This document shows, piece after piece, positions 22,818-31,272 of a stretch of DNA of 43,722 bases (position 1 is the stretch's first letter; each line of letters opens with the position of its first letter). The DNA is from an uncultured Roseburia sp. (GTDB lineage: Bacteria; Bacillota; Clostridia; Lachnospirales; Lachnospiraceae). The stretch is taken from contig CAJUNX010000021.1 of the NCBI GenBank assembly GCA_910587865.1, positions 1-43,722 of the forward strand, written 5' to 3'. The notes under the pieces were generated by a model, which saw only the letters and a list, made by a program, of their open reading frames with translations, was not told the DNA's origin and ran no database searches. Position numbers and translations under genes: made by a program.

Positions 22818-24512
22818 ATGTCACAGATTCTGGTAAATGATCTGACATTTTATTATGACGGAAGTGCCGATGATGTATTCCGGCACGCATCTTTTGCGGT
22901 TGACACCGACTGGAAACTGGGATTTATCGGGAGAAACGGAAAAGGAAAGACGACGTTTTTAAAGCTGCTGCTCGGGGCGTACGAGTATCAGGGCACGATC
23001 ACGTCGCCGGTTATATTTGACTATTTTCCGTATGAGGCGCCGCCGGAAGCGGCCGGGAGAGAAGAACCGGGCGAAGCCGGTGCAGAGGCTTCGCGCACAG
23101 CCGGTGCGGAAACGTTTGGAGGCACAGAGACATCATGCGAAGCCGGTGCAGGGACATCCGAAGACGCAGAGGCTTCATGCGAAGCCGGGAGGGGACTCTC
23201 TGGCGGCGGGCAGTCTGCGGGTCCCTGCGCTGCGGAGCTGATGGAGGACTGGAAGGCGGGCTGCGAGAGCTGGCGCGTGATCCGTGAGCTGGAGAGGCTT
23301 GGAATGGATGCCGGGGTGCTCTACCGCCCGTTTCACACGCTAAGCCACGGGGAGCGGACCAGAGTGATGCTGGCCGTGCTCTTTTCGGGAGAAAACGAAT
23401 TTCTGCTGATCGACGAGCCGACAAATCATCTTGACAGTGCGTCCAGAGAGAGCGTGCGCGCCTATCTGTCCCGGAAAAAGGGCTTTATTCTCGTCTCGCA
23501 TGACAGGGAGCTGCTGGATGCCTGTGTGGATCACGTGCTGGTGCTGAACCGGCATTCGCTTGAGGTGCAGAAAGGCAATTTTTCCAGCTGGTGGGAAAAT
23601 AAAAGCAGGAAAGATCTGTTCTCACGTGCGGAGAATGAAAAGCACAAAAAAGAGATCGGCAGGCTGAGACAAATGTCGCAGAACACCAGGCGGTGGGCGG
23701 ATAAGAGCGAGAACTCAAAGATCGGATTTGATCCCGTAAAAGATCCCGAACACGGGCTAAAGCGCGCCTATATCGGTGCAAAGACAAAGAAGATGCTAAG
23801 CCGCGTCAGGCAGATGGAAAAGAGGATCGACCGGGAGATCGAAGAGAAGGAAGGGCTTCTTCTGGACCTCGAGGAGCCGGTGGATTTGAAGCTTACGCCG
23901 CTGCGGCATCACAGGGACGTCCTGATTGAGGCGCGGGATTACTCGCTGCGCTATGCGGATGCGGACCACGCGCTGTTTGAGCATCTGGGATTTGAGCTGC
24001 GCGGCGGGGACCGGCTGTTTCTCACAGGGAAAAACGGCTGCGGGAAGTCCAGCCTGATCCGGGCGCTGCCCGGGAGTGCAAAGCCGGAGGGGATCTTTGC
24101 GGAGTGCGGCACTCTGACGGCGGCAGCAGGACTTGTCATATCGTATATCAGCCAGGACACATCGTTTCTCCGGGGAACGCCCGATGCGTTCTGCCGGCAG
24201 CGGGATTTGGACAAAAGTCTGTTTTTTGCGGTACTGAACCAGCTGGATGTGGGCAGGGAACAGTTTGCAAAGCCGATGGAGGATTTTTCCGAGGGACAGA
24301 AAAAGAAGGTGCTGATTGCGGCATCGCTTGTCACGCCGGCCCATCTGTATGTCTGGGATGAGCCGCTGAATTATGTGGATGTGTTTTCACGCATGCAGAT
24401 CGAAAAGCTGATCTTAACGTTTCAGCCGACGATGCTTGTCGTGGAGCATGATGCGTGCTTTGTGGAGCGGATTGCGACAAAAACGGTGGATCTGGGCGGT
24501 GGATTCGATTGA
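22818..24512 (+). CDS. Lsa/CplR-type ABC-F ribosome-protection protein
   Basis: 564 residues with two ATPase domains and no membrane segment. Domain 1: Walker A GRNGKGKTT, signature LSHGERTRVMLA, Walker B FLLIDEPTNHLD. Domain 2: Walker A GKNGCGKSS, signature FSEGQKKKVLIA, Walker B YVWDEPLNYVD. The N-terminus MSQILVNDLTFYYDGS is that of Lsa-type ABC-F proteins, which displace lincosamides, pleuromutilins and streptogramin A from ribosomes. GGAAGGGGG lies 7 nt before ATG 22818. An Ala/Gly/Glu-rich insert of about 60 residues with repeated CEAG units (about 23036-23225, residues 74-136) enlarges domain 1 beyond the family's roughly 490 residues. The leader attenuator supports drug-inducible expression. 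Resistance activity itself is not proven. Confidence 0.88.
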   Translation: MSQILVNDLTFYYDGSADDVFRHASFAVDTDWKLGFIGRNGKGKTTFLKLLLGAYEYQGTITSPVIFDYFPYEAPPEAAGREEPGEAGAEASRTAGAETFGGTETSCEAGAGTSEDAEASCEAGRGLSGGGQSAGPCAAELMEDWKAGCESWRVIRELERLGMDAGVLYRPFHTLSHGERTRVMLAVLFSGENEFLLIDEPTNHLDSASRESVRAYLSRKKGFILVSHDRELLDACVDHVLVLNRHSLEVQKGNFSSWWENKSRKDLFSRAENEKHKKEIGRLRQMSQNTRRWADKSENSKIGFDPVKDPEHGLKRAYIGAKTKKMLSRVRQMEKRIDREIEEKEGLLLDLEEPVDLKLTPLRHHRDVLIEARDYSLRYADADHALFEHLGFELRGGDRLFLTGKNGCGKSSLIRALPGSAKPEGIFAECGTLTAAAGLVISYISQDTSFLRGTPDAFCRQRDLDKSLFFAVLNQLDVGREQFAKPMEDFSEGQKKKVLIAASLVTPAHLYVWDEPLNYVDVFSRMQIEKLILTFQPTMLVVEHDACFVERIATKTVDLGGGFD

Positions 24513-24536
24513 AAAAGACACCGGATATGATATAAT
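24509..24536 (+). promoter_or_regulatory. Promoter of the histidine kinase operon
   Basis: TTGAAA (24509-24514) overlaps the ABC-F stop; a 16-nt spacer ending TGA leads to consensus TATAAT (24531-24536), an extended -10 form. Confidence 0.75.
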
Positions 24537-24554
24537 GTCCGTAAAGCAGGGGCA

Positions 24555-24589
24555 GCCCCCGGACGCTGGATACGCCGGATTCCGGGGGC
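24555..24589 (+). other. GC-rich hairpin in the kinase leader
   Basis: GCCCCCGGA (24555-24563) pairs with TCCGGGGGC (24581-24589). No T-run follows, and it lies downstream of the TATAAT promoter, so it is in the 5' untranslated region of the kinase mRNA. Confidence 0.6.
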
Positions 24590-24626
24590 GTCGGGAAACA
24601 GATCACAGATGGTACAGGTAGAGACT

Positions 24627-26390
24627 ATGGCGAATCACAGTATGGAACATGAAAACTATCCCGCGGCGGATGATAAGAGCCGTATCCGGGAGCTGGAGAG
24701 GGAAAATGCACTTCTTGAGGAGCATCTGAAGGAGGCGGAGAAGGCGAACTGGTCAAAAAGCCGTTTCCTCTCGAGCATGTCCCACGATATCCGCACGCCG
24801 ATGAACGCGATTCTCGGGATGACTTCTATCGGACTGGCGCACATCGATGAAAAGGCAAGGGTACAGGACTGCTTAAATAAGATCAGGACGGCATCAGAGC
24901 ATCTGATGAGCCTGGTCAATGATGTGCTGGATATGTCGCGGATTGACAGCGGGCGCATGAGCCTGAACGAGGAGGATTTTTCCCTCCCGGATCTGATTCA
25001 TGACATATCGGTGATCGTCCGTGCGCAGGCAGGACAAAAGAGGCAGACATTAACGATCGGGATCGGACAGATTTATGAGGAATATCTGTCCGGCGATCCG
25101 CTCCATCTGCGCCAGATTCTCGTCAATATCATCGGAAACGCGGTGAAATATACGCAGGAAGAAGGGGAGATTCAGGTACGGTTTTACCAGCGTCTGGAGG
25201 AGCCGCGGTCAGAAACCGTACAGAGTGAAAAGGAGTCAGTGCCAGAAGCTGTGCAGAGCGGGAAAGAGTCAGCGGCGGAAATCGTGCCGGGAGAGCCGGG
25301 CGGCGGAAGCGGCCGGCTTATGCTGTGCTTTGAGTGCAGGGATAACGGCATCGGCATGAGCGCGGATTTCCTGGAGCGGATTTTTGAGCCGTTTGAGCGC
25401 GTGCACAATGAGTTCACAAAAAAGATTGAGGGAACGGGGCTGGGCATGTCCATCGTAAAGAATCTGGTGGACCGCATGGACGGACAGATCCGGGTGGAGA
25501 GCGAGGAGGGCGCCGGCAGCTGTTTTTTTGTGGAGATTCCGCTCCCGGCCGTTCCTCAGAGCCACCGCGATCTGAAGCTGCCGAAGGGACAGAAGGTGCT
25601 GATCGCGGAAGCGTTAACGGAGCGGGCGGATCAGATTGCGGGGTATCTGCGCGAGGCGGGACTTGAGCCGGTGACTGTGGCTTACGGACTTAAGGCGGTT
25701 ACCATGCTCACGGAGGCGCAGTATGAAAAAAATATGCCGTGCGCGCTGCTGCTCGGACAAAAGCTGGCGGATATCCCGGCGCTTGAGGTGGCGGCTCATG
25801 TCAGACAGCTGGCGGGAAAGGAATTCCCGATTCTTTTGGTATCGGAGGAAGACTGGGCACAGACGGAGTACCGGGCGACGCGCGCAGGCGTCAATGCGTT
25901 TGTGCCGTGTCCGCTGTTTAAGAGCAGGCTGCTGAAAGCGCTCTTAGAGCTTGTGAGCAGCAAAACGGCGGAGGAAGCCGGAGCGGGCGGCGGGGTTGAT
26001 TTTGCCAGCCGCCGTGTGCTGCTGGTGGAGGATATCGCGCTGAACCAGGAGATTGCCGTGGAGCTTCTCTCCATGATCGGAGTGCAGGTGGAGGCGGCGG
26101 ACGACGGCGCGCGTGCCGTGGAGATGTTTGCGGCCTCGCCCGAGCATTATTACGACGTGATTTTTATGGATATCCACATGCCGGTGATGGACGGCTATGA
26201 GGCGTCGAGGCGCATCCGCCGGATGGACCGGCAGGACGCCGCACGTGTCTGGATTGTCGCCATGACGGCGGATGCTTTTGTGGAGGATGTCAGACTGGCC
26301 AGGGAAGCCGGGATGAACGAACATATCTCAAAGCCCGTGGATCCGAAACGCCTGCAGGAAGTCCTGTTTCGACAGTTCAGTCAGGAGTAG
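24627..26390 (+). CDS. Soluble hybrid histidine kinase with degenerate and intact receiver domains
   Basis: About 587 residues with no membrane segment or PAS domain. An N-terminal coiled coil (residues 18-45) leads into HisKA with SSMSHDIRTPMN (H53). HATPase_c follows with NIIGNAVKYT, DNGIGMS and GTGLGMSIVKNLV; between the N box and G1 box lies a low-complexity insert with 33-bp DNA repeats (25212-25290). A receiver-like domain follows that lacks the phospho-Asp (CALLLGQKL where LLLD is expected), then a complete receiver (VLLVEDIALN, IFMDIHMPVMDG, AMTADAF, SKPVD). Phosphate probably moves from H53 to the last receiver. AGGTAG precedes ATG 24627; ATG 24609 is possible. It is followed 6 nt later by an HD-type phosphohydrolase, a likely output partner. 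Confidence 0.85.
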   Translation: MANHSMEHENYPAADDKSRIRELERENALLEEHLKEAEKANWSKSRFLSSMSHDIRTPMNAILGMTSIGLAHIDEKARVQDCLNKIRTASEHLMSLVNDVLDMSRIDSGRMSLNEEDFSLPDLIHDISVIVRAQAGQKRQTLTIGIGQIYEEYLSGDPLHLRQILVNIIGNAVKYTQEEGEIQVRFYQRLEEPRSETVQSEKESVPEAVQSGKESAAEIVPGEPGGGSGRLMLCFECRDNGIGMSADFLERIFEPFERVHNEFTKKIEGTGLGMSIVKNLVDRMDGQIRVESEEGAGSCFFVEIPLPAVPQSHRDLKLPKGQKVLIAEALTERADQIAGYLREAGLEPVTVAYGLKAVTMLTEAQYEKNMPCALLLGQKLADIPALEVAAHVRQLAGKEFPILLVSEEDWAQTEYRATRAGVNAFVPCPLFKSRLLKALLELVSSKTAEEAGAGGGVDFASRRVLLVEDIALNQEIAVELLSMIGVQVEAADDGARAVEMFAASPEHYYDVIFMDIHMPVMDGYEASRRIRRMDRQDAARVWIVAMTADAFVEDVRLAREAGMNEHISKPVDPKRLQEVLFRQFSQE

Positions 26391-26396
26391 AAGCGT

Positions 26397-28262
26397 ATGC
26401 AGCCATATCAGGAAGAATATATCGCGAATTTAAAAGAAATCGGGGCTCTCTCGGCGCTGAAAAAACCGGACGGGATTTCATTTGATGCATACCGGGAGAA
26501 GGTGCGCGGCGACAGAAAGCAGGTGGAACAGAAGATAAGGCGCAATATGGAGCTGCTGCGGAGCGGTCTGTTTCCCGCGCTCGACCATCTGCTGGAATCC
26601 GACGAAGCCGGGAGGGAGGAGTTGTTTTGTTTTGCCGGCAGGCTGCTGAATCCGAAAGAGGAGTGGGACGCCGGTCTGTTCTGCCGGATCCACCAGGCCC
26701 TGCTGAATACGGCCAGGTTAAAAAATGACAGGGACGGGAAGATCCGGGAGCTCTACTGGCTCGGAATCGGACGCAATGCGCTGTGCAATAAGCTGGTGGG
26801 GCTTGAGCTTTCCGTGACGGGGGAATATGTCTCACAGATGCGTCTTTGTTTTACGGAGGCTGCGGCATATCTGAAATACTATGACGAGATCCCGGACGAG
26901 GAGACGAAGGGATATATCCTGCGCTCGCGGGCGAATATCGCGCTTGGCCAGTTTCAGTCGGTCAGCGAGAGAGTGCGCCTGTTAAAGCAGACGCTGCAGA
27001 TCTTTGAGGATCCGGATTATCAGGACAAAGCGCCGGGGCTTCCATGGGGCCGCTATGTCGCGATGACCCATCAGCTGATGGCCGCGAGCATCTCTTACAG
27101 CAGGGAAAACAGCATGACGGCGCAGGATATCACGGACATTATGGAGTCGGTGTATCTGGTGCATGAAAGGCGGATGAGAGAGGCGAAGGAGAAACACGAA
27201 CGGCCGCCGGTGCGGACCGCATTTCATATCGGCGCGATTGAGTATTACTGCGGGCTCGGTTCCTTTGAGGAGCTGCTCACAAAGACGGAAAAGCTGATGG
27301 ATGAAGGGGAGCTGTCCGATTATTCTGTGGATAATATGTACGCGGTGATCTCACTGCCCGCGTTTTATCTGCAGTTTCTGCAGCAGTATCCCGAATTTAT
27401 TAAGGGGCGCACGGAATATATCGAGAGTCTCTATCAGAGGATTTTGCAGTATGTGGAGACATTTCCGGACAGCGCGGAAAATGCGACGCTGTTTTTGTAT
27501 CTGCGCCAGGTATCGCATACATTTGTAGAAACGGAGAACAGTATTTCTTACGGGGAATTTCTTCAGAAGCTTCTGATACGGTTTGCGCCGGATATTTTTA
27601 TCCATTCTTATGTCGTGGGAAAGGCGGCCAGCGTATTCTGCGGGATCATCCTCTCGGAGGAGCCCGGTTTTTTTGACGATATCCCGGAGATCGCGGCAGT
27701 CGCCGATCCGGATAAAAAGCGGTGCGCGGTGACGGATTATGCAATGAAATGCGGCGCTTTTCACGACGTGGGGAAGATTAATATTATGGATCTGTACTCC
27801 GGGCTGGCGCGGCAGTGGTTTGAGGAGGAATACGAGATTGCGCATCTGCACGCGATGATCGGATGGAACTGTCTGAATGAGCGGGCATCCACAAAGCGCT
27901 ATGCTCAGATCGCGCACGGCCATCACAGCTGGTACGACGGTTCCGGACACGGTTATCCGGCATCCTACCGGCGTCTGGAGTGCGACTGCCGGCAGATGGT
28001 GGATGTAATCGGGCTGATGGACTGGATGGAGAATGTGACCGGCCTGGTGCGGTTTTACACGGGAAACGAAAAGACCTTTGAGGAGGCGGCGGATACGGCT
28101 GTCACGCTGGAAGGCCGGCGGTTTTCGCCGCTTCTGACGGCGCGGCTGCGCGATCCGGCAATCCGGAAACAGCTCTGCGGGGCGTTTGAGGAAGGGCGCA
28201 GGGAAGCGTATCAGAGACTTTATCAGGCAGGCGGAGGAGAGCATGGGAAAAGCGGTTCGTAG
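26397..28262 (+). CDS. HD-domain phosphohydrolase with long helical N-terminus (HD-GYP-like)
   Basis: 621 residues. The C-terminal third is an HD-GYP-like domain: GAFHDVGKINIMD (the HD pair near residue 458), HLHAMIG, then HHSWYDGSGHGYP and a later DWMENVTG. This suggests a cyclic di-nucleotide phosphodiesterase, although the GYP spacing is modified (GSGHGYP). The first 400 or so residues are helix-rich, resemble no domain I can name and could be a TPR-like sensor. GGAG at the end of the kinase gene lies 7 nt before ATG 26397. Tight linkage to a receiver-bearing soluble kinase suggests protein-protein control of c-di-GMP turnover. Catalysis is inferred from motifs. Confidence 0.8.
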   Translation: MQPYQEEYIANLKEIGALSALKKPDGISFDAYREKVRGDRKQVEQKIRRNMELLRSGLFPALDHLLESDEAGREELFCFAGRLLNPKEEWDAGLFCRIHQALLNTARLKNDRDGKIRELYWLGIGRNALCNKLVGLELSVTGEYVSQMRLCFTEAAAYLKYYDEIPDEETKGYILRSRANIALGQFQSVSERVRLLKQTLQIFEDPDYQDKAPGLPWGRYVAMTHQLMAASISYSRENSMTAQDITDIMESVYLVHERRMREAKEKHERPPVRTAFHIGAIEYYCGLGSFEELLTKTEKLMDEGELSDYSVDNMYAVISLPAFYLQFLQQYPEFIKGRTEYIESLYQRILQYVETFPDSAENATLFLYLRQVSHTFVETENSISYGEFLQKLLIRFAPDIFIHSYVVGKAASVFCGIILSEEPGFFDDIPEIAAVADPDKKRCAVTDYAMKCGAFHDVGKINIMDLYSGLARQWFEEEYEIAHLHAMIGWNCLNERASTKRYAQIAHGHHSWYDGSGHGYPASYRRLECDCRQMVDVIGLMDWMENVTGLVRFYTGNEKTFEEAADTAVTLEGRRFSPLLTARLRDPAIRKQLCGAFEEGRREAYQRLYQAGGGEHGKSGS

Positions 28263-29529
28263 AACATTATATCTGCTGGCAGCGCTCACACTGGCGGGCG
28301 TGGCGGCGGTGTGCGCACTCACCTGTTCCGACCGTTACGGATCCGGGGATGCGGGCCGGACGGAGCAGACAGGGGATGCCGCAGCGCCCGTCCGCCCGGG
28401 TGAGGGCGCGGGGGAGACTGCAGAAGAGGAATCAGAAAATGATCCGTCCGTCCGCCCGGGCGGGATTGCGGGAGAGACCGCGGAAGAGGAATCAGAAGGC
28501 GATCCGTCCGGCCGGCCGGGTGATGTCCCGGGGGAGACTGCAGCAGAGGAATCAGAAGGCGACCCGTCCGTCCGGCCGGAGGAGGAAGACGTGCCCGGGG
28601 AGGACACCACGATCCTGATTGCCGGCGACGTGCTGTTCGGCAATCTGTTTCAGATGAATTATGACAAAAACGGGATTACGGGCGTAGTTGGTGATGCTCT
28701 GCTTGCCGAACTGCAGGAAGCGGATATTCTGCTGATCAACAACGAGTTTGCGTTCAGCGACCGCGGAACGCCGATGGAGGGAAAAGAGTTTACATTCCGC
28801 TGCAGCCCGTCTTATACCGCGGCGCTGGATGAGATGGGAGTGGATGTCGTGTCCCTCGCGAACAATCATTCGCTCGATTACGGGAGGGAGGCGCTTTCCG
28901 ATACCTTTGCGGCGCTCGATGAGGCGGGAATCCGCTATGCGGGCGCGGGGGAGAGCGAAGCGCGTGCCGGGGAGGTGCAGATCTTTGAGAAAAACGGAAA
29001 GCGGTTCGGGATTCTTGCCGTTTCGCGTGTGGTGCCGGTGGTGAGCTGGAAGGTGGAGAACCAGACACCCGGCATTTTTTCCTGTTACGACGACACCAGA
29101 CTTCTCTCGCTTGTGGAGGAGGCGAAGGAACGCTGTGATTTTCTCGTGGTTTATCCGCACTGGGGCGTGGAGTATGAGGCGTACCCGGAGGAGTATCAGA
29201 CAGCGATCGCAAAGCGCACGCTTGCCGCCGGAGCCGATGTGGTGGCGGGCTGCCACACGCACTGTCTGCAGGGCGTGGAGTGGCTGGAGGAAAAACCCGT
29301 GTTTTACAGTCTGGGTAATTTTGTGTTCGGAAAGGAGATCGATCAGTCCGCGATCTTAAAAATCACGGTGGCGGCGGACAATGAGGTGCATTACGAGCTG
29401 CTGCCGGTCTGTGCAGAAAACGGTGTGACCGGCCTGGCAGAGGAGGATCGCGCCGCACAGATCCTGCGGTATCTGGACAGTATCTCGCCGGGGGCGAAGA
29501 TCGGGGAGGACGGGACGGTCACAAAGTAA
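28243..29529 (+). CDS. CapA-family metallophosphatase-like protein, membrane anchored
   Basis: About 428 residues. An N-terminal hydrophobic segment (about residues 8-27) anchors the protein, so it faces outward. A linker of 20-residue tandem repeats follows (about 28381-28580; GETAEEESE and RPG units). Then comes the PGA_cap domain: ILIAGDVLFGN, VVSLANNHSLDYG, VVYPHWGVEYE, ADVVAGCHTHCLQGVE and FYSLGNFVFG, the metal-binding pattern of CapA/PgsA proteins linked to poly-gamma-glutamate or other wall metabolism. GGAGGAG lies ahead of ATG 28243, which overlaps the HD gene by 20 nt; the frame is open further upstream but lacks a site. No capBC genes are adjacent, so true capsule synthesis is doubtful. 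Confidence 0.87.
   Translation: MGKAVRRTLYLLAALTLAGVAAVCALTCSDRYGSGDAGRTEQTGDAAAPVRPGEGAGETAEEESENDPSVRPGGIAGETAEEESEGDPSGRPGDVPGETAAEESEGDPSVRPEEEDVPGEDTTILIAGDVLFGNLFQMNYDKNGITGVVGDALLAELQEADILLINNEFAFSDRGTPMEGKEFTFRCSPSYTAALDEMGVDVVSLANNHSLDYGREALSDTFAALDEAGIRYAGAGESEARAGEVQIFEKNGKRFGILAVSRVVPVVSWKVENQTPGIFSCYDDTRLLSLVEEAKERCDFLVVYPHWGVEYEAYPEEYQTAIAKRTLAAGADVVAGCHTHCLQGVEWLEEKPVFYSLGNFVFGKEIDQSAILKITVAADNEVHYELLPVCAENGVTGLAEEDRAAQILRYLDSISPGAKIGEDGTVTK
28381..28580 (+). repeat. 60-bp in-frame tandem repeat in the CapA linker
   Basis: Three full units (28381-28440, 28441-28500, 28501-28560) and a partial fourth, each coding for an acidic Pro/Gly linker around GETAEEESE. The period is exactly 60 bp. 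Confidence 0.9.
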
Positions 29530-29684
29530 GCAGTATCCCGCCGGGACGAAGATCGGGGAGCCGGGACAGTCACAAAGCAAGCAGTATCCCGCCTGGGGCG
29601 AAGATCGAAGAGGACGGGACGGTCACAGAGTAAGCAGTATCCCGCCGGGACAAAGATCGGGGAGCCGGGACGGTCACAGAGTAA
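29476..29684 (+). repeat. Four 51-54 bp repeats copying the 3' end of the CapA gene
   Basis: Copy 1 (29476-29529) is the coding end of the gene including its TAA. Copies follow at 29530-29580, 29581-29633 and 29634-29684. Each runs from CAGTATC(C/T)CGCC to CACA(A/G)AG(T/C)AA, and copies 2 and 4 lack the same few bases. The gene's last 17 codons have thus been duplicated three times beyond its stop. Confidence 0.92.
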
Positions 29685-29733
29685 CCCCGGGGGAATCCAT
29701 GTCGGAAACCGGAATATTTTCACAAAATTATGA

Positions 29734-29762
29734 GTGACTTCAATTATAATATGTTGTATAAT
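29734..29762 (+). promoter_or_regulatory. Promoter of the MATE gene
   Basis: GTGACT (29734-29739), 17-nt spacer, consensus TATAAT (29757-29762), 38 nt before ATG 29800. Confidence 0.65.
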
Positions 29763-29799
29763 AGAAATAGTGCATTTTTTTACAGGATGGAGGGTACAT

Positions 29800-31176
29800 A
29801 TGGAACTACTGAAGAATTTTTTTAAACCGGTGGACATGACGGAAGGGGCGCCGTGGAAGAAAATCGTACTGTTTACCCTTCCGATGCTGGTCGGCAATAT
29901 CGCGCAGCAGCTCTATAACACGGTTGACAGTGTGGTCGTGGGCAATTATGTCGGGGACAATGCGCTCGCGGCAGTGGGAAGCGCCGGGCCGATTTTAAAT
30001 CTGCTCATCGTTCTTTTTGTGGGGATCAGCGTGGGGGCCGGAATCATGGTATCCCAGTATTTCGGCGCGCGCAACAGAGAAGAGCTCTCAAAGACGATCG
30101 GGAACTGTATCACGCTCACAGGGATTGCGACGCTGTTTGTGATGGTGGCGGCATCGCTGGTGGCGCGGCCGCTTTTGGAGATTCTCAATACGCCGGAGTC
30201 GATTATCGACTGGTGTCATTCGTATCTGCTGATCATGTTTATCGGCTGCGTGGGACTGGCATTTTACAACATACTAAGCGGCGTGCTGCGCGGGCTCGGA
30301 GACTCTATGTCTGCGCTTTTGTATCTGCTTGTATCAACAATATTAAATATTATACTGGATGTCGTTTTCGTGGCGGTTCTTGGTATGGGAGTTTCCGGCG
30401 TGGCGCTTGCGACGGTGATCGCGCAGGCGGTCTCCGCGCTGCTTTGTCTGATCCGTCTGATGCGGATGCAGTCGATCTTTGATTTAAAGCCGCAGTATCT
30501 TCGTCTGGAGAAGAAGAACTCGATGAATATCATCCGGCTGGGACTGCCGTCGGGCATCACGCAGGCCATTTTTTCCATGGCGATGATCGTGGTTCAGTCG
30601 CTGACCAACAGCTTCGGCGAAATGTTTATCGCGGCGAACGTCATCGTCATGCGTGTGGACGGGTTTGCCATGATGCCGAATTTTTCTTTTGGAACAGCGC
30701 TCACGACGTATGCGGGGCAGAATGTCGGTGCCAGGAACATGGAGCGCGTCGGTTCCGGGGCGAAGCAGGGAACGCTGATCGCGGCGGGAACGTCCGCGGT
30801 GCTGACATCCGTGATCCTTTTGTTCGGAAAAGCGCTGATGGGTATTTTTACAAAGACGCCGGAGCTTGTGGAGCTAAGCCGTGATCTGATGGGCATCCTT
30901 GCGGTGGGATATATTGCCATGGCGGTGACGCAGAGCCTGTCGGGCATCATGCGCGGCGCCGGAGACACGATGACGCCGATGTGGATTTCCATCGCTACGA
31001 CGATTCTGATTCGCGTACCGATCGCGTACGGGATTGCGTATGCGACAAGATCGGCGGAGCTTCCAAACGGGCGGCAGGAATGTATTTATATTTCCCTGCT
31101 GATTTCCTGGATGTTCGGGGCGCTGATCACATTTATCTTCTATAAGAGGGGAAAATGGAAGGAAAAGGCGGTCTGA
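29800..31176 (+). CDS. MATE-family efflux transporter
   Basis: 458 residues and about 12 hydrophobic segments in two homologous halves. The first begins WKKIVLFTLPMLVGNIAQQLYNTVDSVVVGNYVG, a typical NorM/DinF-like opening (here given by its position, residues 16-49), and the second has GLPSGITQAIFS. It would export drugs or metabolites using an ion gradient. GGAGGG lies 5 nt before ATG 29800; its own promoter separates it from CapA. Substrate unknown. A second, unrelated flippase of the same superfamily is encoded at 36277-37581. Confidence 0.92.
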   Translation: MELLKNFFKPVDMTEGAPWKKIVLFTLPMLVGNIAQQLYNTVDSVVVGNYVGDNALAAVGSAGPILNLLIVLFVGISVGAGIMVSQYFGARNREELSKTIGNCITLTGIATLFVMVAASLVARPLLEILNTPESIIDWCHSYLLIMFIGCVGLAFYNILSGVLRGLGDSMSALLYLLVSTILNIILDVVFVAVLGMGVSGVALATVIAQAVSALLCLIRLMRMQSIFDLKPQYLRLEKKNSMNIIRLGLPSGITQAIFSMAMIVVQSLTNSFGEMFIAANVIVMRVDGFAMMPNFSFGTALTTYAGQNVGARNMERVGSGAKQGTLIAAGTSAVLTSVILLFGKALMGIFTKTPELVELSRDLMGILAVGYIAMAVTQSLSGIMRGAGDTMTPMWISIATTILIRVPIAYGIAYATRSAELPNGRQECIYISLLISWMFGALITFIFYKRGKWKEKAV

Positions 31177-31182
31177 GGCGAA

Positions 31183-31210
31183 TTGACATTTTTGCATTTT
31201 GTGTTAGAAT
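31183..31210 (+). promoter_or_regulatory. Promoter of the LytM-like/bactofilin operon
   Basis: Consensus TTGACA (31183-31188), 16-nt spacer, TAGAAT (31205-31210), immediately after the MATE stop. Confidence 0.82.
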
Positions 31211-31272
31211 TAAAAATTAAGAACCGGCGCTGATATCATGTGCCGGGATCAATTTATCGAGGTATCAGAGGT

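Noticed and set aside
22703..22840. 45-codon ORF overlapping the ABC-F start
   Set aside because: No Shine-Dalgarno precedes its ATG and no family resemblance is seen.
29476..29684. Possible CRISPR-like array
   Set aside because: The units are directly adjacent without unique spacers and derive from the end of the CapA gene.
29391..29897. 168-codon minus-strand frame over the CapA tail repeats
   Set aside because: Repetitive translation follows only from the DNA repeats and has no ribosome site.
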